48,854 nucleotides of DNA from NCBI GenBank assembly GCA_031082185.1, contig JAVHLI010000018.1, forward strand, positions 1 through 48,854. The letters are read 5' to 3'. The position numbers were made by a program, and so were the translations under genes. The notes beneath the pieces were generated by a model, which was given only the letters and a program-made list of their open reading frames with translations, was not told the origin of the DNA and did not search any database. This DNA is from a bacterium. GTDB taxonomy: Bacteria > Sysuimicrobiota > Sysuimicrobiia > Sysuimicrobiales > Humicultoraceae. This document shows, piece by piece, positions 14,956 through 24,100 of the stretch (position 1 is its first letter; each line of letters begins with the position of its first letter).

Positions 14956-15322
14956 GGGAGCAGGCCGGGCGGTCGCGGCGCGTGAGCGTCGAGGAAAGTC
15001 CGGGCTCCGCAGGGCAGGGTGCCGGGTAATCCCCGGCGGGGGCGACCCCAGGGATAGTGCCACAGAAACATACCGCCTGACGGCTACATCCGTCGGGTAA
15101 GGGTGAAACGGCGGGGCAAGAGCCCGCCGGCGGCCTGGTAACAGGTCGGCCAGGCAAACCCCACCCGGAGCAAGGCCATATAGGGGGAGATGAGGCGGCC
15201 CGCTGATCCCCGGGTAGGCCGCTTGAGGTCCCGGGTAACCGGTGATCCCAGAGAGATGACAGCCGCGCCGAGGTACCGCGAGGTATCCCGGCGCACAGAA
15301 CCCGGCTTACAGGCCTGCTCCC
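14956..15322 (+). ncRNA. rnpB: RNase P RNA
   Basis: This is the catalytic RNA that trims the 5' ends of tRNA precursors. The ends pair as an 11-bp P1 helix (GGGAGCAGGCC with GGCCTGCTCCC). The universally conserved 5' core GAGGAAAGTCCGGGCTCC follows. The conserved CACAGAAACATACCG segment, GGTAAGGGTGAAACGG and the 3' ACAGAACCCGGCTTACAGGCC core are also present. At 367 nt it has the length of bacterial type A RNA. It ends 4 bp before the stop codon of the convergent namZ-like gene, with no separate terminator. Confidence 0.97.
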
Positions 15323-15326
15323 TCGA

Positions 15327-16541
15327 CTAAGGATAGATTAGGTACGGGCTCCGCAGCATTTGGAACCGTCGCAGCTCAGGCTCCCAGCGCGCGGCGATCG
15401 CCGTCGCCGGAGCACCCCTCAGGATGGCCTTGCGCACGCTGCTGGTTCCCCATACGAAGTCGAACATGTACCGGCCGCCCCGCGGGATGAACTGTAGCGT
15501 CGGGCCGTGGAGCCGCCGGATCTCGTAGAGGATGTGGACCGCGGTGGTCGCCGGCTTGAAGCGGAGCGGATCGGTCAGCACCAGGCGTACCCCCCGGAGC
15601 GCGCTCTCGCCCCGCACGAACTCATAGGGTTCAAACACGACACCGCTCAACCCAACGGCGTTCAGCCGCGCTGCCAGCCGTCCGGCATTCAGCCAGGGGC
15701 TGATCACGACCTCAAAGGGGTGCGGGGTGCCGATGCCGGCGGATAGGTTCGTGCCGTCCAGAACGCCAGTGGCCCCGTAGTAGAACGGGGTTGTCATCGT
15801 CGGGATATTGGGCGACGGCCGCACCCAGGGCAATCCGGTCTCTCCCCAGACCGTGCGGCGCGACCAGCCGCGCATCGGCACCACGGTGAGCTGCGCGTTG
15901 ATCTCGAACATCCAGTTGAAGAGTTGGGCCAACTCTCCCATCGTCATGCCGTGCACCAGCGGTATCGGGTACATGCCGATGAACGACCTGTAGGCGGGCT
16001 CCAGCACCGGCCCGTCGAGCTGCAGGCCTCCCTGTGGATTAGGCCGGTCGAGGACCACCACCGGCTTGCCCGCTTCACGCGCCGCCTGCAGCACCAACGC
16101 CATCGTGGAGGCGTAGGTGTAGGCGCGCGCTCCGACATCTTGAAGATCAATCACGAAGGTATCTATGACTGCCATCATCTCGGGCGTGGGCCGGCGCGTG
16201 GCGTTGTAGAGACTGTAGACCGGCACGCGGCCGGCAAGGTCCGGGACCGAGTGGCCGGCCGGAATCGTTCCGGAGACCCCGTGCTCCGGGGCGAACAGGG
16301 CGCCGACGACAAAACGCGGGTCCCGCAGGATCGCGCTCGAGGTCGTCTCTCCGCTGCTTGTCAGGCCGGCGGCGTGCGTTACGAGTCCGATGCGGCGTCC
16401 CTGCAGGAGCCCCGGCGCCTCCAGGAGAACATCCACGCCGGGCCGCGTCAGGCCCCCCGGCTGCGCTTCGGTGCGCCCGGTGTAGTAGGGAGCGACTGGT
16501 AGGAGCAGCAGGATCAAGAGGACGGCCGCGTGTTTGCGCAT
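15327..16541 (-). CDS. namZ: Exo-beta-N-acetylmuramidase, NamZ/DUF1343 family (GH171)
   Basis: A 404-residue exported protein starting ATG 16541, with signal peptide KHAAVLLILLLLPVAPYY. Family landmarks are RIGLVTHAAGLTSSG, ALFAPEHGVSGT, DLQDVGARAYTYASTM and DRPNPQGG, with PSPNIPTMTTPFYYGA and a C-terminal RGGRYMFDFVWGT segment. Characterised members remove non-reducing terminal MurNAc from peptidoglycan fragments during wall recycling. It probably acts outside the membrane. It is divergent from the MFS gene (71 bp between them), which could carry released products, though that is inference. Confidence 0.9.
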   Translation of the reverse strand: MRKHAAVLLILLLLPVAPYYTGRTEAQPGGLTRPGVDVLLEAPGLLQGRRIGLVTHAAGLTSSGETTSSAILRDPRFVVGALFAPEHGVSGTIPAGHSVPDLAGRVPVYSLYNATRRPTPEMMAVIDTFVIDLQDVGARAYTYASTMALVLQAAREAGKPVVVLDRPNPQGGLQLDGPVLEPAYRSFIGMYPIPLVHGMTMGELAQLFNWMFEINAQLTVVPMRGWSRRTVWGETGLPWVRPSPNIPTMTTPFYYGATGVLDGTNLSAGIGTPHPFEVVISPWLNAGRLAARLNAVGLSGVVFEPYEFVRGESALRGVRLVLTDPLRFKPATTAVHILYEIRRLHGPTLQFIPRGGRYMFDFVWGTSSVRKAILRGAPATAIAARWEPELRRFQMLRSPYLIYP

Positions 16542-16612
16542 GGTCGTCCTAGAGTTCGGGTCCGGGGAGCCGATTCCTTGGCGACGGCCACCCGACCCAA
16601 CACCGGTGGGCT

Positions 16613-18223
16613 GTGCCGGCAGTCCGCCACCTCAGGGGCGGACCTTTGTCCACGACCACGGCACCCCCTAGCAGCGAGGAGTCCCGGGGCGGGTTCCTGG
16701 CGCTCATACGCCACCGCAACTACGGGCTGCTGTGGACCGGTCAGCTCATCTCCCAGGTGGGAGACCGGTTCCACTGGGTGGCCATTTCCCTCTGGGTATA
16801 CGCGCAGACAGGATCGGCGCTCTCGGTCTCCTACGCGATCACCGCGCTATTGGTCGCGCCGGCGCTGGTCGGGTTCTATGCCGGAACCGTGGTTGATCGT
16901 TATGACCGTCGCAGGATCCTGATCGCGGCCGACCTGGTGCGCGCCGGCCTTGTTGCCGCCATTCCATGGCTCATGCAGCAGGGAATGACTTGGGTGTACC
17001 TCGACCTGTTCCTTATCTCGGCGGCGTCCGCGTTCTTCAGGCCGGCGATGTTCGCCGCGATCCCCCAGTCGGTGCCCAAGCCGCGGCTGCTGCAGGCGAA
17101 CGCCTTCTTTGCCTCCATGGACTCGAGCACAGAGGTGTTCGGGCCTGCGCTGGCCGGGCTGGTGGTGGCGAAGTTCGGGTACGCCTCGGCCATGTACATA
17201 GATGCGGCTACCTTTCTCGTGTCGGCCCTGTTCGTTTCGGGGCTGTCACTTCCAAGGCCGCAGCCGAGCGCGGGCGATGCGCGGACCGCAGGCCGTCCGG
17301 GAACGCTGCGGTCCATCCGGGAGGGCCTGAGGTACATCCGGGGAGACCGGGTGCAGGTTGCCCTGCTGGGGTTTCTCCTGGCCGGGTTCTGGGTCGCCGG
17401 ATTGAATTCGCTTCAGACACCGCTGGCCAAGGGCGTGCTCGGCATCACCGACGACCAGTTTGGCTGGTTCCAAAGCATCTGGGGGGTCGGTTTCATCGGA
17501 TCGGCGCTGCTGATGGGCTGGTACGGCGGCCGGTTCCCCAAAGGTTACGCGATCGTGTTCGCTTATCTCCTGTGGGCGGCGGCCGCCGGCGTGATGGGAC
17601 TGAGCCCCAACTATGGAGTGCTCCTCGTGACTGGGTTCTGGGTCGGCTTCGCCAACATGCTGCTCTTCGTGAACGTTTCGACCATCTTGATGGAGCACAC
17701 GCCACCAGACAAGATCGGACGCGTGATCACCACGCGGCAGGTCATGGTGGCGCTCATACGGTTAATAGCCCTCCTGGGATTCGGGTGGCTGGCGGATGTG
17801 ATCGGCGTGAGGCTGGCGATCCTGATGATGGCCGGTGTCTCCTTTGTAGGCACCCTGGCGGCCACCATTAAGTTCCCGGAGCTGTGGCGGTATCGGTCCC
17901 CGACAGCGCCGCCTCCAGGGGAAGGCGTCGTCGTCCGCCGGCCCGCCACCGCCGGCCCCCCCGGACTCGTCATGCACTACCTCGAAGCCCACACCGACTC
18001 CGAGTTCGTGGTCGCGGAGCAGCGGTGGCTGAACGCAGCGTCTCTGCTCATTATCGGCGTGGGGTGGGTCGCGCTGCTGGTCACCATGCCCGTCCAGGCG
18101 CTGGGGATCGCGGCCGCCGTTGCCGGGGCCATCGGTGGGGCCGGCCTGGTGCGCGCCGCCGCACAGCGTCTGAAGCCAATGATGGAGGAGCGGGAGCGCC
18201 GGGGGTCAGGGCCGGCTTCCTAG
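16613..18223 (+). CDS. MFS transporter (major facilitator, efflux-like) with C-terminal extension
   Basis: A membrane protein of up to 536 residues. GTG 16613 and TTG 16646 are both possible starts. The core has about 12 helices, starting FLALIRHRNYGLLWTGQLIS, with the conserved inter-helix loop DRYDRRRILIAADLVRAG between helices 2 and 3, as in the MFS group that includes macrolide-type efflux proteins. After the core there is a soluble linker (PPPGEGVVVRRPATAGP) and then a segment with two more hydrophobic helices (LLIIGVGWVALLV and a following Ala/Gly helix), ending in a charged tail. The substrate is unknown. Confidence 0.87.
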   Translation: MPAVRHLRGGPLSTTTAPPSSEESRGGFLALIRHRNYGLLWTGQLISQVGDRFHWVAISLWVYAQTGSALSVSYAITALLVAPALVGFYAGTVVDRYDRRRILIAADLVRAGLVAAIPWLMQQGMTWVYLDLFLISAASAFFRPAMFAAIPQSVPKPRLLQANAFFASMDSSTEVFGPALAGLVVAKFGYASAMYIDAATFLVSALFVSGLSLPRPQPSAGDARTAGRPGTLRSIREGLRYIRGDRVQVALLGFLLAGFWVAGLNSLQTPLAKGVLGITDDQFGWFQSIWGVGFIGSALLMGWYGGRFPKGYAIVFAYLLWAAAAGVMGLSPNYGVLLVTGFWVGFANMLLFVNVSTILMEHTPPDKIGRVITTRQVMVALIRLIALLGFGWLADVIGVRLAILMMAGVSFVGTLAATIKFPELWRYRSPTAPPPGEGVVVRRPATAGPPGLVMHYLEAHTDSEFVVAEQRWLNAASLLIIGVGWVALLVTMPVQALGIAAAVAGAIGGAGLVRAAAQRLKPMMEERERRGSGPAS

Positions 18224-18418
18224 ACGGGGCAGAAGGAAAACCAGGGAAGGAGGCGAATAGAAGCGTCTACCGGACCGACAGCATAGCAAGCGCGACACTC
18301 CACGTCGCAAAGCGAATACTGAGCCCTCACTGAAGCCTTGCAGACTGCAGGCAGAGGGCCACCTGTCTTTCTCCGAGGGCAGCAGAGCGCGGCGCAGCAG
18401 TGCTACTTAGGAGACCAG
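18224..18418. other. Intergenic region before the signalling genes
   Basis: No gene or clear promoter hexamer pair is seen. The base composition is less GC-skewed than the flanking genes. A promoter for the HD-GYP genes probably lies here or up to 18520. Confidence 0.3.
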
Positions 18419-18490
18419 GTGAAGTTCGTTCGCGCAATTGGCAATGCGATTGCTCGGGGACTGTTGCTCGGCGCTGATAGGGAACTGTAA
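18419..18490 (+). CDS. 23-residue small ORF ahead of the HD-GYP genes
   Basis: GTG 18419 with AGGAG six to seven bases upstream opens a 23-codon frame ending TAA, 33 bp before the first HD-GYP gene. The peptide MKFVRAIGNAIARGLLLGAD would form a short amphipathic or hydrophobic helix with two Arg on one side. It could be a leader peptide, a small membrane peptide, or a chance frame. The ribosome site is the only support. Confidence 0.33.
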   Translation: MKFVRAIGNAIARGLLLGADREL

Positions 18491-18523
18491 GCTGTCGGTC
18501 TGGTTCTTCATTTCCCGGACCCT

Positions 18524-19828
18524 ATGCAGACGATAACCCGAGAGGTTCGGCTCTTCGTGCCGATAGTCATTGCCTCGGCGACGGCAGTGGTGGTTCTGCT
18601 TGCCGATCAGGTCCCGTGGGATGACTGGCCACGCCTGCTCCTGTTTCTCGGTCTGATGATCTTTGCCTTTTCGGTCCGCATTCCGGACCCACGCGGGGGC
18701 TCACTCACACCAAGCATAGTACTATCCTACCTCGCAGTATACGTGTTCAACCCCCCAACGGCGGTTCTTGTTGTAGGAGTGGGAAGGACCATAGCTTACT
18801 CCCTGTCGCGAGGCTGGATTCCGTGGCGCGCTATCTTCAACGGCTGCCAGATCGCCCTTAGCGTTGCTGCGGGGGCGTACGTGTTCCGGCTGTTGGGTGG
18901 CGAGCCCGGGAAGATCGAACTGGCCTCAACCTATCTGGCCCTGGCGGCAGCTCCTCTGGCTCACCAAGTCGCGAACAACTTCTTCGTGGCATATGGCTTG
19001 AGTAGGTGGAGAGGAACACCTTTCCTCAGTACATGGTTTAGCAACACGCGTGATCTCTTCTGGCCGAATCTTCTGAGCATTCCTACGGCGATTCTCCTGG
19101 CCATTCTCTACAGCGAGGTTCACTATGCAGTTGTCCTGGTGTACCTTGCGCTGTTTCCTCTACAGCGACTGGCTATCGGCCTCTACGTCAAGCGCCGCCA
19201 GCTCTACGCCCAGATCGTTGACGGCCTCGTCGTAGCAACGGACGTGAACTTCCCTCTCGGTAGAGGCCATGCCAAACGGGTGGCCGAACTCGCCGTCTCT
19301 ATCGCGCGCGAGATGCGGCTGAGTGAGACCGCGGTAGAGTCGGTCCAGTTCGCGGCCCTCATGCACGACGTTGGCATGATCGGCAAGGACGAGTTGCTGG
19401 ACCGGCCCGTTCTGGCCCCTGAGGACGCCGAGGGCCTGCGGGACCACGTGCTGATCGGCGCTCAGGTGGCGAAAGAGCTGCCCCGCAGAGAGATCGCCAC
19501 GATGATCCTCTGCCACCACGAGAGATTCGACGGCGCAGGATACCCCAGGGGCCTGCAGGGCGAGGCGATTCCCCTGGGCGCTCGAATCATCGCCCTGGCC
19601 GAGGTGGTTGACAGCATGGCGTCCGGGATCCATCCGTTTGTAGGGACTGCTCCCCTGGACGCAATTACGCTCAGTGTCGAGAGAGAAAAGGGAGCCGCCT
19701 TTGACCCTGAGGTTGCAGACGCCTTCATCCGGCTCGTCGAGAAGGGCCTTTTCTCCTTTAGCGACGTAGGCTTGGGCGACCAGTTCGCGCAGGAAGCGCC
19801 ACGGCTAGGGGAGACCCCGGTCAGATGA
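18524..19828 (+). CDS. Membrane HD-GYP domain protein (divergent)
   Basis: A 434-residue protein. Residues 1-225 hold about six to seven hydrophobic helices, an integral membrane sensor with no known name to me. Residues about 235-420 are an HD-GYP domain: GHAKRVAELA, the HD pair H281-D282, and H331-H-E-R-F-D336-G-A-G-Y-P341. HD-GYP proteins hydrolyse cyclic di-GMP, or in some cases other cyclic dinucleotides. Two differences from active members stand out: the Lys of HDxGK is Met (HDVGMIG), and the downstream DAxTxxRPYR segment is degraded (VVDSMASGIHP). The protein may be weak or a regulator of its partner. It overlaps the next gene by 4 bp. Confidence 0.86.
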   Translation: MQTITREVRLFVPIVIASATAVVVLLADQVPWDDWPRLLLFLGLMIFAFSVRIPDPRGGSLTPSIVLSYLAVYVFNPPTAVLVVGVGRTIAYSLSRGWIPWRAIFNGCQIALSVAAGAYVFRLLGGEPGKIELASTYLALAAAPLAHQVANNFFVAYGLSRWRGTPFLSTWFSNTRDLFWPNLLSIPTAILLAILYSEVHYAVVLVYLALFPLQRLAIGLYVKRRQLYAQIVDGLVVATDVNFPLGRGHAKRVAELAVSIAREMRLSETAVESVQFAALMHDVGMIGKDELLDRPVLAPEDAEGLRDHVLIGAQVAKELPRREIATMILCHHERFDGAGYPRGLQGEAIPLGARIIALAEVVDSMASGIHPFVGTAPLDAITLSVEREKGAAFDPEVADAFIRLVEKGLFSFSDVGLGDQFAQEAPRLGETPVR

Positions 19829-21063
19829 GGACCACCGGCCGATTGATTGGTATCAGGTCAGCACTGGTGCTGGTCGCAGCTTTCTCTCTGGGCCTTGGTT
19901 TCTCAACGGTTCACCGGTCCGACCTGCTGCCGATGATCGTTCTCGTCTTGATGGCGGGTGTCGGTGAGTGGCTCGCCGTGCGGCTCGGTCCTCAGGGTGT
20001 GTTCACGCTGAGGCCGGTCGCGGCCTTTGTGGGACTGTGGATAGGTGGGCCGGCCCTTCTCATGCTTGCGGGATTGCTGCCCATCCTGCTGGTGGCGGTT
20101 CCTGCGCGAAGACTCCCGGTGGGCGGTGCCCTGTCTCAGGCCGGGGGGGAAGCACTTGGCTTCTGGGTCGGGTATCTGGCCTACGCAGGCCTCGGATGGG
20201 GATTGGGACGGCAGTGGGGTCACACTGAGACCGTCGAACTGGCTGCGCGCGTCGGTAGCATACTCACCTTCTGGTGCATGCAGATCCCTCTTCAAGCGCT
20301 TGACCTCAACCTCAGGGAAGGCATGCGATTCAGGTCGGTTCTTCGACACTTGCTCCGGAACGGGTGGACGCACGTGATGTCGCTGTCCGTCGCGGCCATC
20401 TTCCTGAGCTACATCCAGGCGAGTTTCGGCCTGGTCGTCATGGGCATCGCCTCCATTGTTCTCATCGAAGCCTACTATCCGTGGAAGCTCCTGGGAGACC
20501 AGGGCGGCGTTCTGCTCACAAGCCTGCAGGTGATGGCGCAGGCCGTTGACCTCAAGGATCCGTACACGTCAAACCACTCCCAGAACGTGGCGCGGTATGC
20601 GGTCCGCATCGCGAGGGAGATGGATCTGCCGGAGGCTGAGGTTGAGCGCGTCCGGATTGGTGCGCTCATGCACGACATTGGGAAGATCGGTATCAGCGGG
20701 CGCATCATCAGGAAGCCGGGGAAGCTCACGCCCGACGAGCACGTAACCATGATGCATCATTCATCCGTGAGCGCGAACATCATCGAGTCTCTGAACATCC
20801 TAGGCGAGTCGGCGGAGATGGTGCGCCACCATCATGAGCGATGGGACGGGGCCGGGTATCCCGACGGACTGGCAGGAGAACAGATTCCGGTGGGCTCCCG
20901 GATCATCCTTGTCGCCGATGCATTCGATGCGCTGACCACGGACAGGCCGTATCGGAAGGGCGTCGGTCGGGCCGAAACCGTCGCCATACTGCAGCAGAAC
21001 GCTGGTACGCAGTTCGACCGAACCGCTGTAGACGCGTTGCGGCGAATAGTGGCTCTTCTGTAG
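19825..21063 (+). CDS. Membrane HD-GYP phosphodiesterase (canonical motifs)
   Basis: A 412-residue protein starting ATG 19825 inside the ATGA overlap with its upstream relative. Residues 1-230 form a membrane region of about six to seven helices like that of the first protein, so the pair look like diverged duplicates. The HD-GYP domain has all the usual motifs: NHSQNVARYAVRIA, H283-D284-I-G-K-I-G, MHHSSVSANI, HHHERWDGAGYPDGLAGE and DAFDALTTDRPYR. It is expected to degrade cyclic di-GMP in response to a membrane signal. The two proteins could act as a heterodimer. Confidence 0.92.
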   Translation: MRTTGRLIGIRSALVLVAAFSLGLGFSTVHRSDLLPMIVLVLMAGVGEWLAVRLGPQGVFTLRPVAAFVGLWIGGPALLMLAGLLPILLVAVPARRLPVGGALSQAGGEALGFWVGYLAYAGLGWGLGRQWGHTETVELAARVGSILTFWCMQIPLQALDLNLREGMRFRSVLRHLLRNGWTHVMSLSVAAIFLSYIQASFGLVVMGIASIVLIEAYYPWKLLGDQGGVLLTSLQVMAQAVDLKDPYTSNHSQNVARYAVRIAREMDLPEAEVERVRIGALMHDIGKIGISGRIIRKPGKLTPDEHVTMMHHSSVSANIIESLNILGESAEMVRHHHERWDGAGYPDGLAGEQIPVGSRIILVADAFDALTTDRPYRKGVGRAETVAILQQNAGTQFDRTAVDALRRIVALL

Positions 21064-21158
21064 ACATCACGGCGCTCATCACACCCCACTTCACGCGGTC
21101 TCAACCAGCAACGCCTGCAAATCGGTCCGGAGATCCGCACATGGCAGGATGGTGACTC

Positions 21159-24100
21159 ATGGCGAAGCTGGAGATCCACCTCCTGGGCCGCTTCGCGGTC
21201 GTCTCGAAGACAGGCCCAGTTGATCTCAAAGCCAGACCCGCCCAGTTGCTCGCCTACCTTGCACTTACGGGTGGACGGGCCATCCCCAGAACGCGCGCAG
21301 CCGGCGCCCTTTGGCCGGATCTGCCAGAGGAACGGGCCAGAGCCAATCTCAGCACGGTGGCATGGCGCCTCAGGGGCGTACTGGGATCTCATGGCCTTCC
21401 AACAGACGTGCTCGTGGCGACGGCCACGTCAGTGGGGCTCAACATGGACTTGTGCGACATAGATGTCGAGCAGTTCCGACAAGGTGTGCTGCGACCCGGT
21501 CAGACCGAAGCCGGGCTGGAGCACCTTTCCCGAACGATCGACGCCCTCCGGCACTACAAAGGGGACCTGCTGGAGGATTGGGATGTCGAGTGGTGCCAGC
21601 TTGAAAGAGAGAGCCTGAAGCAGTGCCTTGTTTCCTCGCTTCAGGCTTTGGCCGAGGGGTTTGCCCGTCGGGGGCGGCAGGACCTTGCGGTTGAGTACGC
21701 GCGCCGGGCCGCAGAGGCCGACCCGTTCAACGAGCCGGCACAGCGCAGCCTCATGAAGCTTCTCATTCGGGCCGGCGACAAGCCGGCTGCTGCAAGCCAG
21801 TTCAGGCGCTTCGCCCGCCTTGCCAGATCTGAACTGGGCGTGGAGCCAGATGCGGAAACGATATCGCTGCTTGAAGAGATGAGGCGCCCCACGCATGTCG
21901 GCATCGGTGGCGATGCGCGGATTCCGGCAGCGCCGGCCATTCAGCCTGACAGAGCGCCCCTGATGGGCAGGAGTGACGAACGCCAGGTCGCCGCTGCCCT
22001 CCTAGATGCCGCAGTAGCCGGCAGTGGAGGAGGGCTCCTGCTTGCAGGCGAGGCAGGCATAGGGAAGTCCAGGTTCGCCGAATGGGTGGCGGAGGAGTGG
22101 GCCGCGCGAGGCGGGGCTGCCCTTCGAGGGCGCAGCATCGAGTTCAATGAGCCGGTTCCGTACCAGCCGGTACTCGACGCGCTCAGCGCATTTCTCGATA
22201 GCGACGACGTTTCGCGGTTTGTTGGCCGAGACGGCAGTGTGCGTCCCACATCATCCTTTGATGATCCGGCAGGAAGCACGGGCGATCCATCCCCCGGGCC
22301 TCATGGCAAGCTTCGGCTGTTCAACTGGCTTCAGGCCCCACTGGAGGAGGCAAGTCGGAAGCGCCCTGTGCTGGTTATGATCGAGGACCTTCAATGGGCC
22401 GACACAGGAACGGTGGACTTCCTCGCGCATCTACTGGAGCGTATCAAGCACATGCGGATAGTCGCTCTCCTGACCGCTCGTCCTGTGGGAACCCGTCCGG
22501 TGCACGACTCGATCTTGGAAAGACTCGCGCGTCACTGTACAGCAATGCTCCGCTTGGGCCCACTGTCGGAGGTGGAGACAGGGGAACTCATTCGGGCACT
22601 GCTCGAAGGGCACTCCCTGTCAGCGGACCTGGTGGCGCGCATCTTTGCCGAGTCTGAAGGGAACCCCTTGTTCGTGATTGAGACACTCCGGCTGCTCCAG
22701 CAGCAACCGCGTGAACCACTTCCAGGCCGTTTTCCAGGGCTAGAGCCCGAAAGCCCCTTAAGGACTGAGATGGCGATTCCCGACGGTGTACGCACCGCGA
22801 TTCAGCAGCGGCTGATCCTTCTTGACCCCACGGCTCGCCAGGTAGCAGAGATGGCATCTGTTCTGGGGAGGAGTTTCGATGAGGAACTCCTTGCCATGGT
22901 CAACAAGGGCAGCAGGAACCGGCTGTCAAGAAGCGTTGGGTGTCTGCTGAAACACGGGATCTTCCAGCGTGAGAACACAGGCTACCACTTCTCACACGAC
23001 AAGATACGCGCGATTTGCTATGAGAGCCTTCCCGCCCACCTGCGACGCATGTACCACAGCCGGGCGGCGACGGTATTGATGCAATGGCCCGATATTCCGA
23101 TGCATCGCCTCGCGTGGCACCAGCATTCCGCCGGTCAGTGGAACTCCGCGGCGGCATCCTGGGTTCAGGCCGGCGACCGGGCGAGGGGTTTCTACGCGTA
23201 CGAGGAGGCCGTTCAGGCCTACAAGGCTTCCATTGCATGCGTTCGTAGGGATATCACCAGGGGTTCTGGGGAGAAGATCCTTGACGAGGCACTGCTCCTG
23301 GCCAAGACCGATGAGGTCCTCGAAATGCTGGGAAGGCCTGAGGATCGGGTGGTGCTTCTGGGTCGAATGGGTGCGCTTTGCCGCAGGCATCCTAACCCCA
23401 GGCTTCTGTCGGTTTGGCTGACGCGCAGTGCACAACTCCAGGAGCACTTCGGCAGGTTCGACCTGGCGGCCGGTCTTGCGCGTCGGGCATGGGTCAATTC
23501 GCGCGCTGCGCGCGACACGGGCGATGAGGCACAGGCGCTTCGCGTCCTGGCTTGGATGCTGAACAGGGCCGGGCGTCACAGGCGGTCGCTCGCAGTCTCC
23601 CAACTGGCCCTGAGGCGGACGGGCAATGCCAATGCCCCGCTCCGGATTGCAATCCTGAGGCAGGCGGCGACCGTCCACGCGAAGACCGGGAACTACGCGT
23701 CTGCCTCTGCGTGCCTTCAGTCTGCAAGGAGCATTTCGGCTGAATCGGGCGATAGCAGCGAGGCCCGATTTGTCTCGATGACGGAGGCAGTTGTTCTCAA
23801 GTGGACTGGGAACTTAACCGCGTCGCGCGCGAACCTGCTCGAAGGCCTACGGTTCGCGGAGGAGATCCATGACCCCACTACCGCCGCCAGGGTCACGTTG
23901 CAGCTCGCTACCCTGGATGCCTTGGAGGCGAGTCTGGGCAATGCTGTCCGGAGACTTAGGAAAGCACGCGTATCCGGTCAGACCACCGGACACTCCCGCA
24001 CCGTCATGGCCTGCCGCAACGAAATCGCCAACAGCGTAGGGCGCCTGATAGGGAACTACCGCTGGGCATGGGACGCTTCCAAGAGGGCGCTGGAACTGTC

